The notes beneath the pieces are model-generated. The model was not told the DNA's origin and made no database searches. It was given only the letters and a program-made list of their open reading frames with translations. Of a DNA stretch of 64,000 nucleotides, positions 9,302 through 17,479 are shown piece by piece. The stretch lies in NCBI RefSeq assembly GCF_010470675.1, contig NZ_VOIQ01000004.1, positions 209,870-273,869 on the forward strand, given 5' to 3'. Numbering within the stretch: position 1 is the stretch's first letter; each line of letters starts with the position of its first letter. The position numbers and the translations under genes were made by a program. The stretch comes from Desulfovibrio sp. JC010. GTDB lineage: Bacteria > Desulfobacterota > Desulfovibrionia > Desulfovibrionales > Desulfovibrionaceae.

Positions 9302-10969
9302 ATGAGCACTCTGAGTGCTGAAGAAAAATACCGCAATTTCATTCCTGAAGAGAGCCGCGAATATCTTGAAAAGCTTTTTGCCGATTTTAAACGGCCCGTT
9401 ACCATTGAGGTCTACACTGCAGACGGCGAACATCGTGAATACAACGAATTCACCCTGAATATCTGCCGGGCCTTCAATGTGCTCAGCGACAAAGTTGAAC
9501 TGCGTGAATATGCCATGGACAGCGAAATGGCTAAAAACCGCAATATCATCGCCACCCCCACAGTGCTTATTTCCCCGGATGAATACGATATCCGTTTTCT
9601 CGGTGCTCCCGCAGGGGAGGAAGGCCGCGCTTTGGTTGAAGCAATCAATCTCGCCTCCAAAGGAGTGGATGGGATTTCCGATCACACACAGGAAATACTT
9701 GATCCCCTTGAAGAAGACAGGCTGATCAAAATCTTTGCCAGCCCCACCTGCCCTTACTGCCCCGGACAGGCCATCAATGCCTTTAAGGCCGCCGTCGCAA
9801 GGCCGGACAAAATTTCAGCATGGAATGTCTCCACCCTTGATAATGAAAACATGGCCCGCGAATATAATGTCGGTTCTGTCCCGCATACCAACATAAATGA
9901 TCAGGTTGATTTCATGGGACTGGAGCCGGAAGATAAATTCATGCTTCAGCTGCTCTTCCTCAAACCTCTCGAAGAAGTCATTGAAGAGCAGAAGGCCATG
10001 AAAACGTCTAAACCCGACGACACTGTCTACGAAGACATTGATCTGGTCATTATCGGCGGCGGGCCTGCCGGGATGAGTGCCGGAATCTACGCCAAACGCA
10101 GCGGCATGAGCTGCATCATCCTTGAGAAACAAGGTGTGGGCGGACAGGTGGCTCTTACTCCCAAAGTGGAAAATTATCCCGGATTCACCCAGATCCAAGG
10201 CTTTGAGCTGGTTGATATTCTCGGTGCCCATGCCCGCGAGTACACGGAGATAGAACAATTCGCAGAGGTCAAGGAAGTTAAGCACGGACCGCGCATCGAG
10301 ATCACTACTGAAGACAAAACCTACCGGGCCAAAGGCGTCATGCTTGCCACCGGGGTCAACGTGCGCATGCTAGGCGTTCCGGGCGAAGATAAACATTACG
10401 GTCATGGGGTCAGCTATTGCGCTACCTGCGACGGCAACTTTTATAAGGGCGGCAAGGCTCTCATTGTCGGCGGCGGCAACACCGCGCTTACCGATGCCCT
10501 GCACCTCAAGCATCTGGGTATTGAAACCACCATCGTACATCGTCGCGACAAATTCCGGGCCGAGAAAGTTCTGCAGGATTCCGTTGAACGCGAAGGAATT
10601 GAAATCATCTGGGATGCTCAGGTAACCGAGATTATCGGCGAAGATCAGGTGGAATCAGCCCGTATCGTCAAGAAGGACGGCACTGAGATCATTCACGACA
10701 CCGATGTGGTCTTCGTTGCCATCGGCCATACCGCCAACACCGAGCTGGCCGAAAAACTGGGTTGCGAACTGCGTGACGACGGATTCATCAAGGTCGATCC
10801 CACCCAGCGCACCAGCGTTGAACGGGTTTACGCAGCAGGTGACGTAACCGGAGGCGTGCGCCAGATCATCACCGCCACCGGGCAGGGAGCTGCCGCTGCA
10901 CTGACCGCGTTTGATGATTTCACCAGGCTCTTTGATGATACCCAGGAAGTAACTAAGAATATTTGGTAA
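9302..10969 (+). CDS. AhpF-like thioredoxin reductase with N-terminal double thioredoxin fold
   Basis: A 555-residue fusion. Residues 1-120 form a thioredoxin-like fold without a CxxC, residues 121-225 a second with CPYC at 150-153, and residues about 245-550 a thioredoxin-reductase module with FAD motif GGGPAG (252-257), redox pair CATC (373-376) and NADPH motifs GGGNTA and HRRDKFRA. This is the domain order of AhpF, which passes electrons from NAD(P)H to AhpC peroxidase or to thioredoxins. No ahpC is adjacent, so its partner is elsewhere. A clean AAGGAG ribosome site precedes the ATG. A repeat follows directly after the stop. Confidence 0.92.
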   Translation: MSTLSAEEKYRNFIPEESREYLEKLFADFKRPVTIEVYTADGEHREYNEFTLNICRAFNVLSDKVELREYAMDSEMAKNRNIIATPTVLISPDEYDIRFLGAPAGEEGRALVEAINLASKGVDGISDHTQEILDPLEEDRLIKIFASPTCPYCPGQAINAFKAAVARPDKISAWNVSTLDNENMAREYNVGSVPHTNINDQVDFMGLEPEDKFMLQLLFLKPLEEVIEEQKAMKTSKPDDTVYEDIDLVIIGGGPAGMSAGIYAKRSGMSCIILEKQGVGGQVALTPKVENYPGFTQIQGFELVDILGAHAREYTEIEQFAEVKEVKHGPRIEITTEDKTYRAKGVMLATGVNVRMLGVPGEDKHYGHGVSYCATCDGNFYKGGKALIVGGGNTALTDALHLKHLGIETTIVHRRDKFRAEKVLQDSVEREGIEIIWDAQVTEIIGEDQVESARIVKKDGTEIIHDTDVVFVAIGHTANTELAEKLGCELRDDGFIKVDPTQRTSVERVYAAGDVTGGVRQIITATGQGAAAALTAFDDFTRLFDDTQEVTKNIW

Positions 10970-10973
10970 TTTG

Positions 10974-11058
10974 ATGCCTCCGGCGGCCCTGCCGGGGGCC
11001 TTAAACCCTTTTGGAAAAAGGGTTTAAGAATCCCAAAACTTTTTGATAAGCTTCGCAT
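10974..11058 (+). repeat. Modular intergenic repeat, type A stem, full copy
   Basis: The cleanest plus-strand copy: ATGCCTCCGGCGG, then CCCTGCCGGGGGCC, then a TTAAACCCTTTT/AAAAAGGGTTTAA stem, then AGAATCCCAAAACTTTTT and the AAGCTTCGC tail. It starts five bases after the reductase stop codon, just ahead of a conventional terminator. Confidence 0.9.
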
Positions 11059-11084
11059 ATAGCTTGTTAAAATGTCATTGAATA

Positions 11085-11128
11085 TAAAACTCCCGGAATA
11101 TTTAAAAATAATCCGGGAGTTTTATTTT
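11085..11128. terminator. Bidirectional terminator between convergent genes
   Basis: The stem AAAACTCCCGGA pairs with TCCGGGAGTTTT and carries A/T runs on both sides, so it can stop transcription of the reductase (plus) and of the hydrolase (minus). Confidence 0.88.
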
Positions 11129-12008
11129 AATTTGAGAACAAATCCTGTTCTACAGCTAGAAAATTATTCACTGTTTTTCCCAATCCTATTGGGTCCTGAT
11201 ACATGAGCCAGTGGGTAGCGTTGTTGTAACGCACCAGCCAGCTTCCCTGCACCAACTCCGTAATCTCAATACTAAGCGGTTCCGGCAGGATTTCATCATC
11301 CTCTCCGGTAATTACCAGCGTTGATTTATCCAGACCGCTAAGGCGCGAACAGCTACCGGGCCAGACAATCATGGCATCGGCCTGCGCCTGCACAATTGCG
11401 GGGTCAGGAACTCTTGCCGGGCGAGGAAGCTTTTCCAGAGCATCGGGATATTTTTCAAGCCAGCCCGGCGGGAATATCATGGCCGCAATTTCCTTCATAT
11501 CCATCTTGAGCAGCTTGCGGGTGATATACTCTACGGGCTGGGCAGCACAGGATGTACCCATGAGCACCAGCTTGTTGACCTTTTCCGGGTAATGCAGGGC
11601 CATTTCCTGCGCGATAAGTCCGCCCATGGACCAGCCGAAGACGTCCGCATGCGGATAGCCCAGTTCGCGCAGCAATCCCGCGCTGTCATCTGCCATGCGT
11701 TTGATGGATATTTTTTCGGTACCGTTGCTGGAGCCGCCCATGGACCGGTTATCAAAAATGATCACTGTATGCTCTTTGCCCAGTTCGCGAATCAGCTGCG
11801 CATCCCAGATATCCATGGTCCCGGCGTAGCCCATAATCATGAGCAGCGGCGGACCTTCCCCGAAAGTGCGGTAAGCAAGCTGCACATCATCCACCTGCAC
11901 CTGTGATTTGGGCAGGGGAGTCAGGTAATGTGCCGAATCGGGAAGATTTTTCTGAACACATCCGCTCAGCAAAGCAAAAAGTGCAAAGATTAATAATATA
12001 CGGCGCAT
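11127..12008 (-). CDS. Alpha/beta-hydrolase lipoprotein
   Basis: A 293-residue alpha/beta-hydrolase fold protein carried on a lipoprotein signal (lipobox LLSGC, cysteine near residue 17), so it is anchored in the envelope facing the periplasm. The nucleophile elbow is FGWSMGG with serine near residue 125, the oxyanion strand is LLMIMGYAG, an acidic residue follows in VITGEDDEILP and the catalytic histidine lies in NNATHWLMYQ. The substrate cannot be read from sequence; esters, lactones or lipids are possible. It is followed (upstream on the map) by the phage-like gene on the same strand, 20 bases away. Confidence 0.87.
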   Translation of the reverse strand: MRRILLIFALFALLSGCVQKNLPDSAHYLTPLPKSQVQVDDVQLAYRTFGEGPPLLMIMGYAGTMDIWDAQLIRELGKEHTVIIFDNRSMGGSSNGTEKISIKRMADDSAGLLRELGYPHADVFGWSMGGLIAQEMALHYPEKVNKLVLMGTSCAAQPVEYITRKLLKMDMKEIAAMIFPPGWLEKYPDALEKLPRPARVPDPAIVQAQADAMIVWPGSCSRLSGLDKSTLVITGEDDEILPEPLSIEITELVQGSWLVRYNNATHWLMYQDPIGLGKTVNNFLAVEQDLFSN

Positions 12009-12028
12009 GGCGGCTCCATTTTTATTTT

Positions 12029-13507
12029 TTATGATTCCGGATCAGGATACTCTTCATCTTCTTTTTTGGAAAGCCGGGCCTTTTCAACATCTTTTACCAG
12101 CTTCCCGTTCTTAAAATGATCCGCTATCACTTCATTGCGCACCTTGGTTACACTGAAGGTTTCGCCTTTGCTGAGCATTACGGCTACCCGCTGAAGAAAA
12201 TCACGGATCGCCGCAGCATGATCACGCCGGTCATCTGATGCTGTAGTGCTGCGTTCGCCGATTTCCCGCAAGCCGTTGACCATCAGCCGGGCTTCAGGAT
12301 TATCCTTAAACGTGAACAGGGCCGCCAGCAACGATGCATCAGCTTCAGCGAGTCCCTGCACAATGGCTGCATAAATCTGGTATTCCTCACTGATTTCATC
12401 GTTGATCACAGCTTCAACAACCTTGATCAATACATCCTCGCTGCCTTTCTCACCCTTGCAGCTGAAAATATGCATCCACAGAGAACGCATCTCAGCGTCA
12501 AGGCCGGAATCAAGGATATCCTCGGAGCTGAGAACTCCATCCACAAATCTCTTGAACAATACCCGGCAGGCCATGTTGATGCGTTCTTCTGCTGCATTTC
12601 GTTCCGCTCTTTCACGCAACTGGCGGTCAGCGATCAGCATTTCCGCAAGTTCGCGGCGCATGTCATCATCTTTCAAATCATGCAGCTCCGCCTCAATCTG
12701 CTCGTCATCCATATTGCGCAGGAAATAGAATTCCTGCTTCATGGACTGGTTCCGGGCCAGCGGTTCAAAGAGTCCGCGCAGCCGTTCATAATTTGCTTCC
12801 CCAAGCTGTTCTTTCCAGCTGTCGGTCATGATCAGCGCACTGACCGGATCTTTGCCCCCTATTGTTTCCAGTGCTCCTGCGTACATAGCCTGCTTGGCGG
12901 TGATTAATCTCAGCTGTAAGAGTTCAGGATTACTTCCCCGGTAAAGCCGCATGATTGCCCCCTCAAGCAAGGCTTCACCATGCATGAGTGAAGCAGCATC
13001 CGGGCTGAGATTTACCGCTTTGAGCACGGAATCTATGGTCGCGGCGGCAGTACTCTCCTTCCAGTTCTGGTATTCCTGACTCTGGTGCCGGGCAACTGTA
13101 TCAATTGCTGTCCTGCGCCTTGATTCAAGAATATCCATGAACCGGGTCCGGCATTCGTCATCCGGCAATTCATCGCGCAGGCTGCCGCCTTCTTCGGTAA
13201 AATAATCATTCACCTCAAACACCGCCGACTGCGCATCCCCGGCCCGCAACTGCATGACCCCGTATTCAGGGTTGGCAAGAATTTCCTGCAACCCGGCCTC
13301 AAAACTATTGTAGGCATCCAGCACCCGCAGATCGCGCTCTTCCTCTTCCCGGTCCCGGGCACGCTGGAGCAGTTCCGGCTCAACCTTTTCCAGTGAACGC
13401 AAGCTCTCCATTTGCGGACTCATGGACGGTTCTCTTTCAGATCCGAACAGCCCGTCTTCATCCAAACCTTTCAAAAAATTACCACCTTTAGAATTCACGA
13501 CCTTCAT
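12029..13507 (-). CDS. Phage internal-virion-like protein, solitary
   Basis: A 492-residue highly charged, mostly helical protein without signal peptide or membrane helices. Residues about 65-105 (DAYNSFEAGLQEILANPEYG through the GDAQSAVFEVNDYF stretch) resemble the N-terminal region of phage internal virion or ejection proteins, where a repeated helix is followed by a 'dozen residues of linker-like LxxRAGxxA'. The rest is unassigned. It is an intact frame with normal coding style and no phage gene next to it. Alternatives are a chromosomal structural protein or a domesticated virion protein. The family link is my pattern judgement, not a search result. Confidence 0.6.
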   Translation of the reverse strand: MKVVNSKGGNFLKGLDEDGLFGSEREPSMSPQMESLRSLEKVEPELLQRARDREEEERDLRVLDAYNSFEAGLQEILANPEYGVMQLRAGDAQSAVFEVNDYFTEEGGSLRDELPDDECRTRFMDILESRRRTAIDTVARHQSQEYQNWKESTAAATIDSVLKAVNLSPDAASLMHGEALLEGAIMRLYRGSNPELLQLRLITAKQAMYAGALETIGGKDPVSALIMTDSWKEQLGEANYERLRGLFEPLARNQSMKQEFYFLRNMDDEQIEAELHDLKDDDMRRELAEMLIADRQLRERAERNAAEERINMACRVLFKRFVDGVLSSEDILDSGLDAEMRSLWMHIFSCKGEKGSEDVLIKVVEAVINDEISEEYQIYAAIVQGLAEADASLLAALFTFKDNPEARLMVNGLREIGERSTTASDDRRDHAAAIRDFLQRVAVMLSKGETFSVTKVRNEVIADHFKNGKLVKDVEKARLSKKEDEEYPDPES

Positions 13508-13579
13508 TGTTAATTTCTCCTGTTAGATATTGATTTAATGTACAAACCTCCAAACACAGGAACCAAAACTAACAACGAA

Positions 13580-13611
13580 GGCGGACCTGAATCAGGTGAT
13601 TCAGGTCCGCC
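13580..13611. other. Long perfect hairpin
   Basis: GGCGGACCTGAAT pairs perfectly with ATTCAGGTCCGCC around a six-base loop. It lies upstream of the phage-like gene. It has no strong T run on either side, so it is not a classical terminator. Confidence 0.8.
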
Positions 13612-13636
13612 CTAAAACAAACAGGTTTGAAAATGC

Positions 13637-13678
13637 AAAACGGGCGGCCTGTTTGTGGTTTAACAGGTCGCCCGTTTT
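13637..13678. terminator. Strong hairpin with flanking A/T tracts
   Basis: AAAACGGGCGGCCTGTT pairs with AACAGGTCGCCCGTTTT with one interruption. Read on the minus strand it stands after the GAPDH gene, so it could end that transcript. The T tract is short. Confidence 0.65.
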
Positions 13679-13705
13679 GGCAATCTTAAGAATCTCACTA
13701 TTCAA

Positions 13706-13774
13706 TCCGGGTCCATCCACTACCCGGACGAATGTCGGGAGGTTTTAACCCTTTCAGGAAAAGGGTTTAAAACC
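13706..13774. other. Two further stem-loops next to the GAPDH 3' end
   Basis: TCCGGGT (13706-13712) pairs with ACCCGGA (13722-13728), and GGTTTTAACCCTTT pairs with AAAGGGTTTAAAACC (13741-13774). The second stem resembles the type A stem of the modular repeat but lacks its head and tail. Together with the hairpins at 13580 and 13637 the 318-base gap is almost entirely structured. Confidence 0.6.
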
Positions 13775-13825
13775 GGCAACGGAAACATCCCGAACCGCTG
13801 CCGATCTATTATACTTGATCAGGGA

Positions 13826-14845
13826 TTACAGGCCGCACTTAGCCATGTAATCGATGAGGTCTGCCAAACGGCAGGAGTAACCCCACTCGTTGTCGTACCA
13901 TGCGTAAACCTTTGCGAGGTTGCCGCCCTGTACAACAGTGAAGTCCGCTTCGACGATACCGGAATGGGGATCGGCGAGGAAGTCGGAGGAAACAAGGGGA
14001 GCTTCGGAGTAGCCCATGATACCCTTGAGTTCGCCTTCGGCTGCGGATTTCAGGGTAGCCTTGAGTTCTTCGGTGGTAGTGTCGTTTTTGAGCACTGCAA
14101 CGAAGTCAACAAGGGATACGGTGGGTGTGGGAACACGCACGGAGTAACCTTCGAAACGGCCTGCCATTTCGGGGATTACCAGAGCAACAGCTTTAGCCGC
14201 ACCGGTGGAGGTGGGGATCATGTTGCATGCAGCAGCGCGGGCGCGACGCAGGTCCTTGTGAGGCTGGTCGAGGATACGCTGGTCGTTGGTGTATGCGTGA
14301 ACAGTGGTCATCACACCTTTCTCGATACCGAACTTCTCGTGCATGGTCTTAACGATGGGCGCGAGGCAGTTGGTGGTACAAGAAGCGTTGGAAATGATGG
14401 TGTGTTTTGCAGGATCGTAATCCTTGTGGTTTACACCCATTACAACGGTGATGTCCTCATCCTTTGCAGGAGCGGAAATAACAACTTTCTTTGCGCCGCC
14501 TTCGAGGTGCTGGGCAGCGGTGGGGCCGGTTCTGAAAATACCGGTGCATTCGATAACAATATCTACACCGCACTCACCCCAGGGAATCTGGCGGGGATCA
14601 CGCTCTGCGAAGTTTTTGATAACATAGTCGGAACCAACGTACATGGTGGTGCCTTCCACTTTTACTTCAGCGGGGAATTTACCGTAGTTGGTGTCACGTG
14701 CGAAAAGTGCAGCGTTAGTGTTGATGTCGAAGAGGTCGTTGACTGCAACAACTTCAACAGTGTCACGATGTCTTTCCCAGATGGTTTTCAGAACTTGACG
14801 GCCGATACGGCCGAAACCGTTAATACCTACTTTTACTTTGCTCAT
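13826..14845 (-). CDS. gap: Glyceraldehyde-3-phosphate dehydrogenase, type I
   Basis: A 339-residue GAPDH oxidising and phosphorylating glyceraldehyde-3-phosphate with NAD+. The start at MSKVKVGINGFGRIGRQ is chosen because upstream residues are not family-like. The NAD motif INGFGRIGR lies at residues 8-16, the catalytic cysteine in SNASCTTNCLAP near residue 153, and the histidine in VMTTVHAYTNDQ. It lies 25 bases downstream of the GAF-domain gene and is very likely in the same transcript. Confidence 0.96.
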   Translation of the reverse strand: MSKVKVGINGFGRIGRQVLKTIWERHRDTVEVVAVNDLFDINTNAALFARDTNYGKFPAEVKVEGTTMYVGSDYVIKNFAERDPRQIPWGECGVDIVIECTGIFRTGPTAAQHLEGGAKKVVISAPAKDEDITVVMGVNHKDYDPAKHTIISNASCTTNCLAPIVKTMHEKFGIEKGVMTTVHAYTNDQRILDQPHKDLRRARAAACNMIPTSTGAAKAVALVIPEMAGRFEGYSVRVPTPTVSLVDFVAVLKNDTTTEELKATLKSAAEGELKGIMGYSEAPLVSSDFLADPHSGIVEADFTVVQGGNLAKVYAWYDNEWGYSCRLADLIDYMAKCGL

Positions 14846-14870
14846 TTTAAATTCCTTATATTCACGCGGC

Positions 14871-15431
14871 CTACAGATCGTCGACGCGGTAGATGTAATC
14901 GTTTGCCAGTTCGCTTGCACGCTTCAGAGCACTGTACATGCGGGCGTTTTCAAGAGCGAGACCGGAAAGGTCGGCAACGCATTTGAGGAAGTCCAGTTCT
15001 TCTTCGGAGAACTCACGGAGTTCAGCGGAGTAAACACGCAGAACGCCGATAACTTTTTCACCGCGTGCGGTGAGGGGAAGAACTACGAGGGAGCAGAGAC
15101 CTTCTTTAGCTGCTTCTTCAGGGTACTGGAAGCGGTCATCTTTTCTTACGTCGGCGATGGATACGATCTTGCCTTCAAGAACTTCCTGATCCAGACGGCT
15201 CTTGGAAACCTCAACAGGACCTTTCTGTTCGTAACGTTCACTCAGACCGTAAGATGCGTCTGCTTTGAGCACTTCACCTTTGCGATCAAGAAGTCTGATA
15301 AAACAACCTTTCAGTTCCATTTCAGTTGCCACTTTCTCGGCAATGTTGTGCAGAACTTTTTCAGGTTCCAGGCTGGAGTTTACAGCTCTGGTGATTTCGA
15401 AAATTGCTTTGTAGAGTCTGGTTACACCCAT
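14871..15431 (-). CDS. GAF-domain sensor protein
   Basis: A 186-residue protein consisting of one GAF domain (about residues 20-165) with the typical ENAR helix at the end. GAF domains bind small ligands such as cyclic nucleotides, haem or metabolites, and here there is no output domain, so it would act by protein contact. It is the first gene of an apparent operon with gap, which suggests a role in sensing or modulating central carbon flux. That link is inference. A cysteine in LKGCFIR could be a redox site, but nothing else supports that. Confidence 0.85.
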   Translation of the reverse strand: MGVTRLYKAIFEITRAVNSSLEPEKVLHNIAEKVATEMELKGCFIRLLDRKGEVLKADASYGLSERYEQKGPVEVSKSRLDQEVLEGKIVSIADVRKDDRFQYPEEAAKEGLCSLVVLPLTARGEKVIGVLRVYSAELREFSEEELDFLKCVADLSGLALENARMYSALKRASELANDYIYRVDDL

Positions 15432-15918
15432 TTCTCATACCTGCCTTGTTTATGTTTAACCGAAAGGGCCGCTTGAAGGGCGGACCTGCGTATCAAGTTC
15501 TTGGTTAAATGCTTTCTAACAGATTTGAAAACATATTGCATGTAAAAAATGACCACTTTCTTACATTTTTATGTTTTTTGTTGCTAAATGTTTTTCGTTT
15601 ATGAAAATTTTGTTCGCTTTTGTTACGAATAAGTACCTAATAATTATTCATAATTTAAACCCCTTGAAAGTCCCCGTAAGCATTGCAGATTAGCAATCCG
15701 GCTTCAAGAAATCAGATAAAATTTATTCAATAAAAAAACTGGTCCGGGGTAGCGGGAAAACAGGAATAAGAAAGGTTCGGTTGTGAAATACGAACATGCC
15801 CCGGCCCCCTAAGATATAAAAAGAGGCAGGTTCAATAATAACAGAATCCCCCCTGACAGCAACCCATAAAGTTACGAACAGGGCACAGAAAAAAGAAAAG
15901 CCGGAAAATCCGTACGGA
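15432..15918. other. 487-base non-coding gap upstream of the GAF-gap operon
   Basis: A/T-rich DNA that must hold the promoter of the GAF-gap operon (minus strand) and the 3' end of the Fe-S gene. A short imperfect hairpin built on GCCGGAAAATCCG (about 15900-15912) may terminate the Fe-S gene. No consensus promoter, riboswitch or ORF was recognised. Confidence 0.5.
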
Positions 15919-17226
15919 TCAGGAAGTTGCTTTGCGCAGTGTGCTCAGAAAACGGGAGCGTAAAGTATCGCCCATCAAACCTTTTTTCACAGGAGAGAGC
16001 TTTAGAAAGCCGCCCAGCAGGGAACGCATGAAATCTTCACTGCGGCTGTTGGGATTGTCGAAGATGAGATTTTGCAGGGTGCCGCGTTCAAGGGATTGCA
16101 GGATAACGCGCTCAAAACTGTCTTCAGGATGGATGACCCGCTGCTTGCGTTTATCCATCTGCAAGGCCCCGGTGGGACACTTCAAGGCGCATACTCCGCA
16201 GCCGAGACAGATATCCTTGTTGATTTCTGCAAAGCGACGCGGTTTATCCGCACCGGGAATTTCTTCTTTATGGATAGTGATGGCATCAATGGGACAGGCC
16301 CGTGCGCATTTGGAGCAACCGTTGCAATCCGCAAGCTCAACTTCAGCGATAAAGGTGGAGGAAACCACAATACCCGGATACCCGGAATATTTGATCCCGT
16401 TCATCAGGTTGCAGCAGCAGCCGCAGCAGTGGCAGAAGAATCCGGCATAATCGCGGACATTATCTGTGGTAAGGGTAAAGCCCAGCTCCCGTGAACGGGC
16501 CATAATGTCGTCCATTTCCGAACGGGAAATCTCACGCGCAAAATTATTGCGGATCAGGAAATCCGCAGCTTCACCCATGGAGGTGCAGGTTTCAAGGTCG
16601 ATGCCGCACTTCTGCTCACCGAGATGCATTTTTTCATGGCGGCAGGAACAGAGGCTGACCGCAAAACGGTCCTGCTGCTCCACCAGCGCGGATGCTTTTT
16701 CATAATCGAGCACTTCCACATGATCCGCATTACGGATGGTCCCTTCATGGGGCAGGGTACGCATGATGGAAACCTGTTCATCGCTGCCGAAGTTGGCCTT
16801 AAAAAAGGACTTGTCGCCGAACATGTAGGCGTTGAACAGCTCGGCCCATTTCTTTGAATCCAGCTCGCCCTTGGTACGCATCATGGTAAATTCGAAAAAA
16901 CCGATTACGAAGGGGCTTATCATATAAAGAAAGCGGTCCTTCTCCCAGAGGTCGCAGACCAGCCCTTTATGGCACATGGATTCAAGCATGGGACGTAAGC
17001 TGCGTTCATCCATCCCGGTCAGTTTGGAGATTCGCTCCAGAGAAGACGGGCGATATGGCATGCGCACAATAAGCTCCGCCTCCGCAGGTGAATAAAGAGC
17101 TTTAAGCATTTCACACATGGAATCGGACCACGGCATACGCACGGTGGTTCCGTCCACTTTGTCACCCAGTTGGCGGTAGATATCTTTTGCTATGATGTGT
17201 CCCATGAAGAGGAAGGCTACATTCAC
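15919..17226 (-). CDS. Winged-helix-like 4Fe-4S dicluster protein
   Basis: A 435-residue cytoplasmic protein. Residues about 50-110 look like a winged-helix segment (SSLERISKLTGMDERSLRPM...LVCDL). A middle part holds cysteines in CSCRHEK and CGIDLETC and a dense FCHCCGCCC cluster. Then come two classical 4Fe-4S ferredoxin motifs, CNGCSKCARACP and CLGCGVCALKCP. Members of this family occur in sulfate reducers and other anaerobes as ferredoxin-like electron carriers with a regulator-like N-terminus; function is not established. The start ATG encodes MNVAFLFMGH. It is transcribed alone, followed 10 bases upstream by the antitoxin-like gene. Confidence 0.78.
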   Translation of the reverse strand: MNVAFLFMGHIIAKDIYRQLGDKVDGTTVRMPWSDSMCEMLKALYSPAEAELIVRMPYRPSSLERISKLTGMDERSLRPMLESMCHKGLVCDLWEKDRFLYMISPFVIGFFEFTMMRTKGELDSKKWAELFNAYMFGDKSFFKANFGSDEQVSIMRTLPHEGTIRNADHVEVLDYEKASALVEQQDRFAVSLCSCRHEKMHLGEQKCGIDLETCTSMGEAADFLIRNNFAREISRSEMDDIMARSRELGFTLTTDNVRDYAGFFCHCCGCCCNLMNGIKYSGYPGIVVSSTFIAEVELADCNGCSKCARACPIDAITIHKEEIPGADKPRRFAEINKDICLGCGVCALKCPTGALQMDKRKQRVIHPEDSFERVILQSLERGTLQNLIFDNPNSRSEDFMRSLLGGFLKLSPVKKGLMGDTLRSRFLSTLRKATS

Positions 17227-17235
17227 TGATCAGTA

Positions 17236-17430
17236 TTAGCAATTAGTTTGAGACGATTCATCAATCTCATAACCAAGTTCTTTAATTGATCTAATCACTT
17301 CTTCATGAGGAATCACTTCCCCTCTATTTAACTCATCCAATCCTTTTTGCACCTCAGACCTAAACCAAGCATCATAATCAGACCCTTCAATTGAATTTTC
17401 GTCAAAATCGGTGTTTACGATTTTCTGCAT
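17236..17430 (-). CDS. Orphan ParD/RelB-type antitoxin-like protein
   Basis: A 64-residue protein whose ATG (MQKIVNTDFDENS) has an excellent GGAGGAATGT ribosome site; the longer in-frame upstream extension is unlikely. The segment WFRSEVQKGLDELNRGEVIPHEEVIRSI is the hallmark C-terminal half of small type II antitoxins, where it wraps the toxin. Normally a RelE/ParE toxin gene follows within a few bases, but here the next gene is the Fe-S protein. It is therefore an orphan, either a decayed module or a regulator acting in trans. Confidence 0.7.
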   Translation of the reverse strand: MQKIVNTDFDENSIEGSDYDAWFRSEVQKGLDELNRGEVIPHEEVIRSIKELGYEIDESSQTNC

Positions 17431-17479
17431 ACATTCCTCCATGATGCACTGATACACATAAAGATAACATATAAGAATA

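Noticed and set aside
12029-13507. Intact prophage around the virion-like gene
   Set aside because: No capsid, terminase, portal, tail or integrase genes lie on either side.
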